Origin: a virus
Direction: 5' to 3' (one strand)
DNA: 30,941 bases
Virus record (IMG/VR): IMGVR_UViG_3300009124_000062
Location: 1 to 30,941 of that record
Positions within the stretch are counted from its first letter, which is position 1. Each line of letters starts with the position of its first letter. Position numbers and translations under genes: made by a program. Shown here piece by piece: positions 25,704-30,879 of this stretch. The notes beneath the pieces were generated by a model, which worked only from the letters and a program-made list of their open reading frames with translations, made no database searches and was not told where the DNA came from.

Positions 25704-25728
25704 CATATTAATGTAACACCAAAAACTT

Positions 25729-25748
25729 ACTATACTAAGTAGTATAGT
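25729..25748. promoter_or_regulatory. Inverted repeat with -10-like TATACT (possible operator or promoter)
   Basis: ACTATAC (25729-25735) and GTATAGT (25742-25748) are perfect inverted repeats around a 6-base TAAGTA spacer. TATACT at 25731-25736 resembles a -10 box and lies 30 bases before ATG 25767. No convincing -35 is seen. The palindrome could be an operator for a dimeric regulator. Confidence 0.35.
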
Positions 25749-25766
25749 TGTATTTCAGATAACAAC

Positions 25767-25910
25767 ATGACTGATATAGAAAAATCCATGGTTGATGAGA
25801 TGAAAGCACTCATCAAAGATCAAAACGAAAAGATTCGTGACCAAGATGACTACATTAAAGAACTACAACAAGAAATGTCAGACATGACCAACAGAGAGTA
25901 TGATTGTTAA
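25767..25910 (+). CDS. Small coiled-coil protein, 47 aa
   Basis: ATG 25767 gives 47 residues, almost entirely charged and helical: EKSMVDEMKALIKDQNEKIR, then DQDDYIKELQQEMSDMTNRE. Hydrophobic residues at heptad spacing (M, M, L, I, I, I, L, M, M) suggest a coiled coil. It is the first gene after the inverted repeat and promoter-like sequence. No family recognised. Confidence 0.58.
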   Translation: MTDIEKSMVDEMKALIKDQNEKIRDQDDYIKELQQEMSDMTNREYDC

Positions 25911-25934
25911 TGTTCACCCTATTTGAGATTCATC

Positions 25935-26177
25935 ATGGTTGCTCCGATGCCTGGCACAGTACAATCAAAGGAAGATGTAGAGATGTATCCAGTAGGCACG
26001 GAAGTAAGATACAAAGATCACCATGGTTGGGTCAAATTTTGTGACCCAGAGTCAGGTACATGTAGTATCTGTATTAGAACATTCCCTGAAGATCCAGCAC
26101 GTAATGTGTGCTTGATCGTATACAAACATGACTTAGAGCATGTTATCCCTATCGTTGGCAACCACTCCCGAGGCTGA
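25935..26177 (+). CDS. Small SH3-like beta-barrel protein, 80 aa
   Basis: ATG 25935 starts an 80-residue protein with a compact beta pattern: VGTEVRYKDHHGWVKFCD, then TCSICIRTF, ARNVCLIVY and HDLEHVI. The order GTxVRY...GxVxF, C/V-x-I-C/V-I, VCLLVY is typical of small phage proteins with an SH3-like fold, though I cannot name the family. A TTG extension to 25923 and an ATG at 25947 are alternative starts. It lies 2 bases before the next gene. The function is unknown; a nucleic-acid or protein adaptor is conceivable. Confidence 0.62.
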   Translation: MVAPMPGTVQSKEDVEMYPVGTEVRYKDHHGWVKFCDPESGTCSICIRTFPEDPARNVCLIVYKHDLEHVIPIVGNHSRG

Positions 26178-26179
26178 TT

Positions 26180-26335
26180 ATGAAGTACGCTGTTGTGTAC
26201 ATGAAACCAAAGAAGAAGAAACTTGTTATGGAACAGGCAGTGTTCTATAATCTCGATGATGCTTCCATGTGGGAGCAGCACATCAACAAAACCCAACACC
26301 TCAAGACAGAAATTATTCCAGTATTTGAATCATGA
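26180..26335 (+). CDS. Hypothetical protein, 51 aa
   Basis: 51 residues: MKYAVVYMKPKKKKLVMEQA, then VFYNLDDASMWEQHINKTQH and a strand TEIIPVFES. A strand-helix-strand pattern with a Lys cluster gives a small basic protein. It starts 2 bases after the previous stop and ends in an ATGA overlap with the next. No family recognised. Confidence 0.6.
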   Translation: MKYAVVYMKPKKKKLVMEQAVFYNLDDASMWEQHINKTQHLKTEIIPVFES

Positions 26336-26460
26336 ATGAATTTGAAGGCGACATCTTTAATGACTACGAGCTCCGTGAGAGCATTATTCGTGAGATGAGT
26401 GAACAAGAATTGTGGGAGACGCCTGAGACCCTACCAGAAGACCTGCTAGCAGACTTCTGA
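26332..26460 (+). CDS. Very acidic small protein, 42 aa
   Basis: 42 residues with about 14 acidic side chains: MNEFEGDIFNDYELRESIIR, then EMSEQELWETPETLPEDLLA, DF. It starts in an ATGA overlap and would be expressed with the preceding basic protein. Small, highly acidic phage proteins can mimic DNA, but at 42 residues that is only a possibility. Confidence 0.52.
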   Translation: MNEFEGDIFNDYELRESIIREMSEQELWETPETLPEDLLADF

Positions 26461-26488
26461 GGCAACCACCTTACGAAGTGTCACACGA

Positions 26489-26513
26489 CCCCTGGGAGCG
26501 GCGCTCCTGGGGG
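26489..26513 (+). terminator. GC-rich hairpin, probable terminator
   Basis: CCCCTGGGAGC (26489-26499), loop GGC, GCTCCTGGGGG (26503-26513): 11 pairs including two G-U. The T-run is weak (TTAT). It lies 28 bases after the stop at 26460. Confidence 0.55.
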
Positions 26514-26514
26514 T

Positions 26515-26520
26515 TATACT
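26515..26520 (+). promoter_or_regulatory. -10-like TATACT directly after the hairpin
   Basis: TATACT matches the -10 consensus at five of six positions and lies 26 bases before the TTG start at 26547. No -35 is visible because that position falls in the hairpin. Confidence 0.3.
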
Positions 26521-26546
26521 ATATTCATACCAAACGAGGCAACCCC

Positions 26547-26783
26547 TTGAAGATCCAACAGTCCGCTGTTACCGTCGATTTCTTCCCTGTCGGCACTGGC
26601 AAACGCTTTGTCCAACGTGTTGTCTGGCACCCTGGTGCTGAGACCGAGATGACTTCCTTCCGTACCGTAACCCGCTCCGAGGCAATGTATGATGCTAACC
26701 AACGTATTAACAACGGTGGCACTCTTATCGACTTTAACCTTAATGAGTACAGTGGTAAAGATTACTCCCCACTATTCTGCTGA
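26547..26783 (+). CDS. Hypothetical protein, 78 aa, likely TTG start
   Basis: The frame is open from GTG 26478, but that start would put the terminator hairpin in the coding region, and no ATG occurs before residue 31. TTG 26547 is preceded by GAGG (26536-26539) at a good distance, so it is the preferred start. The protein KIQQSAVTVDFFPVGTGKRF, VQRVVWHPGAETEMTSFRTV, SEAMYDANQRINNGGTLIDF looks like a small alpha/beta fold. It is G+C-rich relative to the fibre genes. No family recognised; function unknown. Confidence 0.6.
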   Translation: MKIQQSAVTVDFFPVGTGKRFVQRVVWHPGAETEMTSFRTVTRSEAMYDANQRINNGGTLIDFNLNEYSGKDYSPLFC

Positions 26784-26825
26784 TAGTGTATGTTCTTTCC
26801 TTCCACAACCACACCCTGATTGTAA

Positions 26826-26969
26826 ATGATTACTCAAGAAGATCGTGATTTCGTCAACATGCTCTTTGATAATATGATTAAGCATGTTGACATGGACATG
26901 GTTGATCTCCATGATGACGACACCGCTGGCATCGAGGCAGTCCAGCTGCCACTTCTAGAACTGTCATGA
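26826..26969 (+). CDS. Hypothetical acidic protein, 47 aa
   Basis: 47 residues, Met- and Asp-rich: MITQEDRDFVNMLFDNMIKH, then VDMDMVDLHDDDTAGIEAVQ and LPLLELS. A single amphipathic helix followed by an acidic linker is likely. Its end overlaps an in-frame ATG at 26966 of the next ORF by ATGA. No family recognised. Confidence 0.52.
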   Translation: MITQEDRDFVNMLFDNMIKHVDMDMVDLHDDDTAGIEAVQLPLLELS

Positions 26970-26998
26970 TCTCCCTCCCAAACCCCACCGTTTCACCC

Positions 26999-27004
26999 TA
27001 TACT
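26999..27004 (+). promoter_or_regulatory. -10-like TATACT
   Basis: TATACT lies 21 bases before ATG 27026. It matches the -10 consensus at five of six positions, without a recognisable -35. It is the third TATACT in this accessory region placed just ahead of a gene. Confidence 0.25.
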
Positions 27005-27025
27005 GACTTCAGTTCAGACAACGAC

Positions 27026-27397
27026 ATGACCACCGCCACTGCCACCCGCCAAGAGTTCTCCGACTTCTGTGCTCAACGTGATGCTCAGAACACCATTCAA
27101 CTGAATGTCACTAAGTATGGTCTGATGCTCTGTGATGCTCTCACTCAAGATGCTCCTAATGGTTATGGGTTCTACCTGGACTCCATGGGTCGTAAGTATC
27201 ACCGTATCTTCATGACCATTGACGGCAAGCGTAGCAGCATCCACGCTTTCATCGACAAGAAAACTGGTGAGGTCTACAAACCTGCTAGTTTCAAAGCACC
27301 TGCTAAGCACGTTCGCTTCAATCTGCTTGTGATCACCGAACGTGAGTGGTTGCTTCAACATGCTGACTGGGCTGGTGGTTACCTCTACAAGCGTTGA
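27026..27397 (+). CDS. Conserved-looking phage hypothetical protein, 123 aa
   Basis: Start choice is uncertain. ATG 27026 (MTTATATRQEFSDF) follows a TATACT element; ATG 26966 would add 20 residues and overlap the previous gene by ATGA. The C-terminal half, HAFIDKKTGEVYKPASFKAP, AKHVRFNLL, is a recognisable cyanophage motif (VDKKTGEVYKPAS.KAPA..VRYNL). Preceding strands are GYGFYLDSMGRKYHRIFMTI. The protein looks like a small beta-rich cytoplasmic protein. The family has no assigned function that I know of. Codons are G+C-rich compared with the fibre genes. Confidence 0.68.
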   Translation: MTTATATRQEFSDFCAQRDAQNTIQLNVTKYGLMLCDALTQDAPNGYGFYLDSMGRKYHRIFMTIDGKRSSIHAFIDKKTGEVYKPASFKAPAKHVRFNLLVITEREWLLQHADWAGGYLYKR

Positions 27398-27422
27398 CAT
27401 CCGTCACAAACTCTGCTAAATT
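27394..27422 (+). promoter_or_regulatory. Sigma-70-like promoter (TTGACA, 17 bases, TAAATT)
   Basis: A perfect -35 TTGACA (27394-27399) is separated by 17 bases from TAAATT (27417-27422), a four-of-six match to the -10 consensus. Both fall in the gap between the stop at 27397 and ATG 27451. It is the best host-type promoter in the accessory region. Confidence 0.55.
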
Positions 27423-27450
27423 ATTAAGTAGTTCATTTTCCTTCCCTCCC

Positions 27451-27675
27451 ATGTTTTACGTTGTCGCTGACGGCACTGCTTATGTCATGGATCACGCTAA
27501 CGACACTCCTTATGGTTGTGATGTTCGTGTTGATGGTAGCATCGATTTCGATTCTGCTTTTGACTTTGATCCCCGTATGGATGAGGAAGACCTGGAGTAC
27601 ACTGCTCACATTCTTCATCACCTCAAGCAAATTGCCCAACTCACTGAAGAACACTCCAAGGTATTTGTCAAATGA
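27451..27675 (+). CDS. Hypothetical acidic protein, 74 aa
   Basis: The in-frame TTG at 27394 is part of the promoter and is rejected; ATG 27451 is the start. A beta-rich first half (MFYVVADGTAYVMDHANDTP, GCDVRVDGSIDFDSAF) is followed by a helix (EEDLEYTAHILHHLKQIAQL). Acidic overall, no export signal. It ends in an ATGA overlap with the following gene. No family recognised. Confidence 0.63.
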   Translation: MFYVVADGTAYVMDHANDTPYGCDVRVDGSIDFDSAFDFDPRMDEEDLEYTAHILHHLKQIAQLTEEHSKVFVK

Positions 27676-27899
27676 AGAAGTTTACTCACATTTCTGATCT
27701 CTTTGCTCCCATTGATTATGATGCCACACCAGTACGTGTTTGCCCACGTGCTGACCTTGAACCAGAGCAAGTAAATAAGTTCTGGAGATACCACGGTCGC
27801 TTCCCAAATGACTTCGCCCGTGCTATCATGGAGATCCTGCCCAAGGGTAAGACCTTCGTGCAATATGACCACCTCGCCAACTCACTCGTAATCAAATGA
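27672..27899 (+). CDS. Hypothetical protein, 75 aa
   Basis: ATGA overlaps join it to both neighbours, so the three genes from 27451 to 28120 form one translational unit. Visible features are a proline-spaced N-terminus (HISDLFAPIDYDATPVRV), a helix EPEQVNKFWRYHGRFPNDFA and a final strand LANSLVIK. One Cys only. No family recognised; function unknown. Confidence 0.62.
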   Translation: MKKFTHISDLFAPIDYDATPVRVCPRADLEPEQVNKFWRYHGRFPNDFARAIMEILPKGKTFVQYDHLANSLVIK

Positions 27900-28120
27900 A
27901 TCCCCTTCAACAAGAGCAACAATCTGTCTCCAAGCAAGTTGATGCCATCATGGCAAATCGTAATCGTCGCTTCAAGTTCCTTATGAACAAAGGACGTATG
28001 GAAGATGCCATTGCTGTTGGTGAAGAGTTCATGGAGTGGATGCTCCTTGATCAAGAAGATTGTGACGAAGAAATTCTGTATTATAAGGAGGGAGAACTTG
28101 AGGAATCTGTGGACCGCTAA
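27896..28120 (+). CDS. Hypothetical helical protein, 74 aa
   Basis: Starts in an ATGA overlap. Almost wholly helical: LQQEQQSVSKQVDAIMANRN, RRFKFLMNKGRMEDAIAVGE, EFMEWMLLDQEDCDEEILYY, ending in an acidic tail. The KGRMEDAIAVGEEF segment resembles a TPR-like helix pair, but one repeat is not enough to assign the family. Function unknown. Confidence 0.62.
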   Translation: MNPLQQEQQSVSKQVDAIMANRNRRFKFLMNKGRMEDAIAVGEEFMEWMLLDQEDCDEEILYYKEGELEESVDR

Positions 28121-28142
28121 TGCTATTGAATCCAGAGGATCG

Positions 28143-28775
28143 ATGAACATAAAACCCTTTGCTCCTATGGCAAAGGGTTCTTCTATCGTACAATGGGAGA
28201 CTAATCTTCCTGATTTCCTTTGTGATGAGATCACTAGTTATTACATGAATAACGGTGAACCAAGAGATGGCACAGCAAAGGGTGATACTAAAGAAAAAGC
28301 AGCACGTAAAGTAGAAGCACGTTGGTCACTTCCATATGACTGGGTGCCTTCTTTCTTGGCTAACTATGTCAATCTAGCAAATGAATCATTCTTTCAATAT
28401 GATCTAAGAGCATTATCATATACTGAGTGTCATCACCTCAAATACACACCAGGACATTATTATGATTGGCATTCAGATTCTTCTCCTGAACAAACTACAT
28501 TACTTGCCCCACCATCGTGGAACGAAATACATCGAGATATTACAGAGTATGTGAGGAAGATCTCTTTCACGCTACAATTATCCGATGAAGATGAGTACAC
28601 TGGTGGTGATGTTCAATTGATTGATGATTGTCATGGTAGAGTGCTGGTTACTGTACCAAAGAAGAAAGGTTCTCTTGTTTTGTTTGATTCTCGTATCAGA
28701 CATCGTGTTAAACCTGTCAAAACTGGTACTAGATACTGTTTAGTAGGATGGGCATTAGGACCTAAATGGAAGTAA
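28143..28775 (+). CDS. 2OG-Fe(II) oxygenase (prolyl-4-hydroxylase-like)
   Basis: 210 residues. The Fe(II) triad is H110-S-D112 (YDWHSDSS) and H187 (RIRHRVKPV), and the 2OG-binding residue is R197 (TGTRYCLVGW). Core strands include YVRKISFTLQLSDEDEYTGG and KKKGSLVLFD. It belongs to the P4H-like double-stranded beta-helix group found repeatedly in cyanophages and resembles the enzyme at 23979 in its C-terminal half (TPVTKGTRYSW versus KPVKTGTRYCL). The substrate is unknown. AGAGG at 28134-28138 supports ATG 28143. A perfect 10-bp hairpin covers codons 4-13, so ATG 28167 is a possible alternative start. Confidence 0.82.
   Translation: MNIKPFAPMAKGSSIVQWETNLPDFLCDEITSYYMNNGEPRDGTAKGDTKEKAARKVEARWSLPYDWVPSFLANYVNLANESFFQYDLRALSYTECHHLKYTPGHYYDWHSDSSPEQTTLLAPPSWNEIHRDITEYVRKISFTLQLSDEDEYTGGDVQLIDDCHGRVLVTVPKKKGSLVLFDSRIRHRVKPVKTGTRYCLVGWALGPKWK
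28153..28179 (+). promoter_or_regulatory. Perfect 10-bp hairpin over the start of the oxygenase gene
   Basis: AACCCTTTGC (28153-28162), loop TCCTATG, GCAAAGGGTT (28170-28179), preceded by two further A and followed by CTTCT. It could act as a terminator, an RNA-processing site or a translational control element. The ATG 28167 lies in the loop. Confidence 0.5.
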
Positions 28776-28927
28776 ACATTGAATTAGGTGAAGATCTACA
28801 GCTAGAGTACGAGTCATGGTTAGCGGTGAAAGAATCGTTAGGCATCGAGCGTACCATCAACAATTTCCTCTATTACACACACAATTATGGTACGTTCGCT
28901 AATCCCCGTATTCCTGACGATAGCTAG
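28766..28927 (+). CDS. Hypothetical protein, 53 aa
   Basis: ATG 28766 overlaps the oxygenase stop by 10 bases, and its last 41 bases overlap the signal-peptide codons of the next gene in another frame. The sequence MEVNIELGEDLQLEYESWLA, VKESLGIERTINNFLYYTHN is acidic and helical. Coding is supported by its placement, filling the gap between two sure genes. No family recognised. Confidence 0.55.
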   Translation: MEVNIELGEDLQLEYESWLAVKESLGIERTINNFLYYTHNYGTFANPRIPDDS

Positions 28928-29567
28928 TCTAGGAGTATCAAACTTTGCTCTCGCTAATGAGGACAAGATCACTAAAGGTTTCTATTCTTATGATGCCATG
29001 GGTTGTATGCTCATGCGTGAGTGTACAAAAGATGTGAAGGAAGTGTTCAGTATGTTAGACATCTCATCTAACTATGAGAACATTGAAGCATTCACACTAG
29101 TGACAGCAGAGTTCAACAACATGCTCTCATCACTGAATGATGTGGGTGTGAAAGTATATCTTGCTGATGAGAGATACTTCCCTGCTGGTCACCGTGGTGT
29201 CTACCATACTGTGAGCAATGCTTTCTTCTTGAATAAAGCATACATGGGCAATCCTGGTGCTTTGATGACAGTAATGAGGCATGAGGGATGGCACGCAGCA
29301 CAAGATTGTATGGCAGGTAGCATCAAGAATAGTATGATTGCTATTATCATGCCAGAGGAAGATGTGCCTATGTTGTGGAGAACAATGGTAGAGCGTACCT
29401 ATCCAGCGGCAGCAGTGCCATGGGAGGCAGAGGCAACGTGGGCAGGAAAGACCGCTGGAATGACCCAGAAGGCGCTTCAGGCGTGTGCTGAGGGTAGCAT
29501 GTGGGAGACCTATGAGCCAACCCCGCTCACCCGTCAATGGTTAGAGGAGGAGGGATTCATAAAGTAA
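28887..29567 (+). CDS. Exported zinc-metallopeptidase-like protein (HExxH)
   Basis: 226 residues. The N-terminus MVRSLIPVFLTIASLGVSNF, ALA is a typical signal peptide with cleavage expected after A23. The mature part carries HEGWH (132-136), the HExxH zinc motif with catalytic Glu133, in a helix preceded by NPGALMTVMR. VPWEAEATWAGK (178-189), with E182 46 residues later, could supply the third zinc ligand, a gluzincin-like spacing. Cysteines at 40, 46, 141 and 200 suit disulfides outside the cytoplasm. The likely site of action is the periplasm or cell wall, so roles in lysis, envelope modification or superinfection exclusion are possible. The start overlaps the previous gene by 41 bases, but the signal peptide fixes it. 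Confidence 0.7.
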   Translation: MVRSLIPVFLTIASLGVSNFALANEDKITKGFYSYDAMGCMLMRECTKDVKEVFSMLDISSNYENIEAFTLVTAEFNNMLSSLNDVGVKVYLADERYFPAGHRGVYHTVSNAFFLNKAYMGNPGALMTVMRHEGWHAAQDCMAGSIKNSMIAIIMPEEDVPMLWRTMVERTYPAAAVPWEAEATWAGKTAGMTQKALQACAEGSMWETYEPTPLTRQWLEEEGFIK

Positions 29568-29896
29568 TGTACTACGATACTATTCGTTGTTCCTATGATC
29601 TAGGACCTGGATTCTGGAATAGGAATCTACATACCAAAGAACTATCACAGTCCTGTGGATGCTACTGGATTAGTCCAGCAGGTGAATTGTATGAAGTTGA
29701 TTACACAGGCACCCAAGAGTTCGTAGACAATGATAGAATGCCATACAGATCTAACGGTCAGCATGGTAGAGTAACACCAGTGGACATTACAACCACAATT
29801 AAAGTAACACCTGCTAAGTGGGATGCTCATTATGCTAAGTGTCCCACATGTTGGGTCACACTATTCCACGGCAAAATAGTAGAATTCACGTCATGA
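29567..29896 (+). CDS. Hypothetical protein, 109 aa
   Basis: It starts in a TAATG overlap with the metallopeptidase stop; an in-frame ATG at 29537 would overlap more and is less likely. Aromatic- and Cys-containing sequence: MYYDTIRCSYDLGPGFWNRN, ELSQSCGCYWISPAGELYEV, then DITTTIKVTPAKWDAHYAKC, PTCWVTLFHG. Cys pairs (SCGC and CPTC) could bind zinc, but only four well-placed residues exist. The pattern of paired strands suggests a small beta-fold. It has no signal peptide. Co-translation with the exported peptidase is likely. Function unknown. Confidence 0.65.
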   Translation: MYYDTIRCSYDLGPGFWNRNLHTKELSQSCGCYWISPAGELYEVDYTGTQEFVDNDRMPYRSNGQHGRVTPVDITTTIKVTPAKWDAHYAKCPTCWVTLFHGKIVEFTS

Positions 29897-30189
29897 TCAA
29901 AGTAACTCAAGAAAATGAAACAACCTTCACGATCGAGTGGGACGAAAAAGACCCAGGCGAAAGCATCTTCAACTCGTTCACGGAGCAAGACTTCATCGAC
30001 CTCCTCCAATACTACTGTGAGCAAGAACTCTCGAAGCTCGAGTACTCAGAAAGCTCTAGCAAAAAATCTAGAGAAACTAACGACAAAATCGAAGAACTCA
30101 CGGAGCACTTCTTCGAAGACCCGTACCTCCAAGCAACAAACGAAGAAACCTACGGTATCTACCACCAAGAAAACAACGAAGCGCCGTAA
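29893..30189 (+). CDS. Acidic hypothetical protein, 98 aa, overprinted by the next gene
   Basis: ATGA overlap with the previous stop fixes ATG 29893. The N-terminal half (MIKVTQENETTFTIEWDEKD, FTEQDFIDLLQYYCEQELSK) is a credible strand-helix domain of a kind common in cyanophage small proteins. The C-terminal half is very acidic and polar. From 29915 to 30189 a second long frame (+1) is also open and encodes a basic protein, so each base here may code twice. Loss of one protein would be expected to disturb the other. Function unknown. Confidence 0.62.
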   Translation: MIKVTQENETTFTIEWDEKDPGESIFNSFTEQDFIDLLQYYCEQELSKLEYSESSSKKSRETNDKIEELTEHFFEDPYLQATNEETYGIYHQENNEAP

Positions 30190-30382
30190 GGATGCGGAAG
30201 TTTCCGTAACTAACTCACGGAAGATAGAATTGTTTCCGTATGTGGAGACATTCCCATACTTCTTAGAAGACAAAACAGAGAACAAAAAATGTTGGTTTAC
30301 CTGCTATGATCATGCGAGAAAGTACATCGAACGATACAACCCCAGTTACAAGTTATACTGTTACACTGGAGGAGGAAAGTGA
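29915..30382 (+). CDS. Basic Ser/Thr/Lys-rich protein with C-terminal domain, overlapping the acidic gene
   Basis: 155 residues. Residues 1-95 are low-complexity and strongly basic (KKTQAKASSTRSRSKTSSTS, then TKSKNSRSTSSKTRTSKQQ, TKKTTKRRKD), like histone-tail or H1-like sequences. Residues about 100-155 (RKIELFPYVETFPYFLEDKT, CWFTCYDHARKYIERYNPSY) look like a folded domain. No other ATG exists in frame, and without this gene bases 30190-30305 would be empty. It overlaps the acidic gene by 275 bases and the AbrB-like gene by 77. Nucleic-acid binding is a reasonable inference from charge; no family is recognised. Confidence 0.55.
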   Translation: MKQPSRSSGTKKTQAKASSTRSRSKTSSTSSNTTVSKNSRSSSTQKALAKNLEKLTTKSKNSRSTSSKTRTSKQQTKKPTVSTTKKTTKRRKDAEVSVTNSRKIELFPYVETFPYFLEDKTENKKCWFTCYDHARKYIERYNPSYKLYCYTGGGK

Positions 30383-30503
30383 TGATCTAGTCCTGCCTAT
30401 TCCTGAAGATATTCTTAAGGAGTTGGGGTGGGAAGAGGATGATGAACTAGAATGGGATATAAATGAAGATAACAACTCAATCATTCTGAGGAAAGTACAA
30501 TGA
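30306..30503 (+). CDS. AbrB/SpoVT-like small protein, 65 aa
   Basis: Residues about 16-65 read SYTVTLEEESDDLVLPIPED, ILKELGWEEDDELEWDINED, then SIILRK. This is the pattern of the AbrB (swapped-hairpin) DNA-binding fold: V-x-L-P, ILxELGW-x-x-x-D-x-L-x-W and a final IxLRK strand. Such proteins are transcription factors or antitoxin-like subunits. This member is unusually acidic, so DNA binding is not certain. ATG 30306 or 30312 may be used; both overlap the previous gene. It overlaps the next gene by ATGA. Confidence 0.65.
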   Translation: MIMRESTSNDTTPVTSYTVTLEEESDDLVLPIPEDILKELGWEEDDELEWDINEDNNSIILRKVQ

Positions 30504-30670
30504 CCGATGCCGAGAAGTGGAACAGGGGACTGGATCTGTTCATCGAGAGCGTACACAAACCTGATTCCGCGCTCAGGCAGTGTGCTCACAACCAGGAATG
30601 TTATCATGAGCTCATGTGGGTACGTGAGAATGTGCTACAATACCTGAAGACACTACGATGGCAAGAATGA
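30500..30670 (+). CDS. Hypothetical protein, 56 aa
   Basis: ATGA overlap with the AbrB-like gene. Sequence MTDAEKWNRGLDLFIESVHK, PDSALRQCAHNQECYHELMW, VRENVLQYLKTLRWQE is helical and amphipathic, with two Cys. Its last 13 bases overlap the next gene. No family recognised. Confidence 0.58.
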   Translation: MTDAEKWNRGLDLFIESVHKPDSALRQCAHNQECYHELMWVRENVLQYLKTLRWQE

Positions 30671-30879
30671 AAACTATGTGGGAGCGTTACTTACGGTGGT
30701 CTGATCGTATTAACGCTCCTTTTTATCGTCACAAGCATAGATTACTACTCTATGTTGCCTTATCACAAACTGTTATCGTGACGGTAGGACTACTCAATCT
30801 ATTCAGACCGCAAGCATCTGTTACATCAATCTGTCAACAACAATACAACGGAACAACCATTTGCTATTGCCAACGATGA
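30658..30879 (+). CDS. Small membrane protein, 73 aa
   Basis: A basic N-terminus (MARMKTMWERYLRWSDRINA, PFYRHKHR) precedes one membrane segment at about residues 29-49 (LLLYVALSQTVIVTVGLLNL), followed by a short tail with two Cys (C59, C69). By the positive-inside rule the N-terminus is cytoplasmic and the Cys-containing tail is outside. ATG 30667 would give an exact ATGA overlap and is an alternative start. The end overlaps the next gene by ATGA. No family recognised. Confidence 0.62.
   Translation: MARMKTMWERYLRWSDRINAPFYRHKHRLLLYVALSQTVIVTVGLLNLFRPQASVTSICQQQYNGTTICYCQR

Noticed and set aside
25910-26044. 44-codon ORF starting in a TAATG overlap after the coiled-coil gene
   Set aside because: It overlaps almost entirely with the SH3-like gene in another frame and lacks any coherent pattern; the 25935 frame has regular beta-strand structure.
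27716-28234. Minus-strand open frame of 172 codons
   Set aside because: It spans three overlapping + strand genes and an intergenic boundary, with no recognisable domain.
29130-29537. Minus-strand open frame of 135 codons, His/Cys-rich
   Set aside because: Antisense to the metallopeptidase candidate with its signal peptide and HEGWH; composition is a by-product of that gene.
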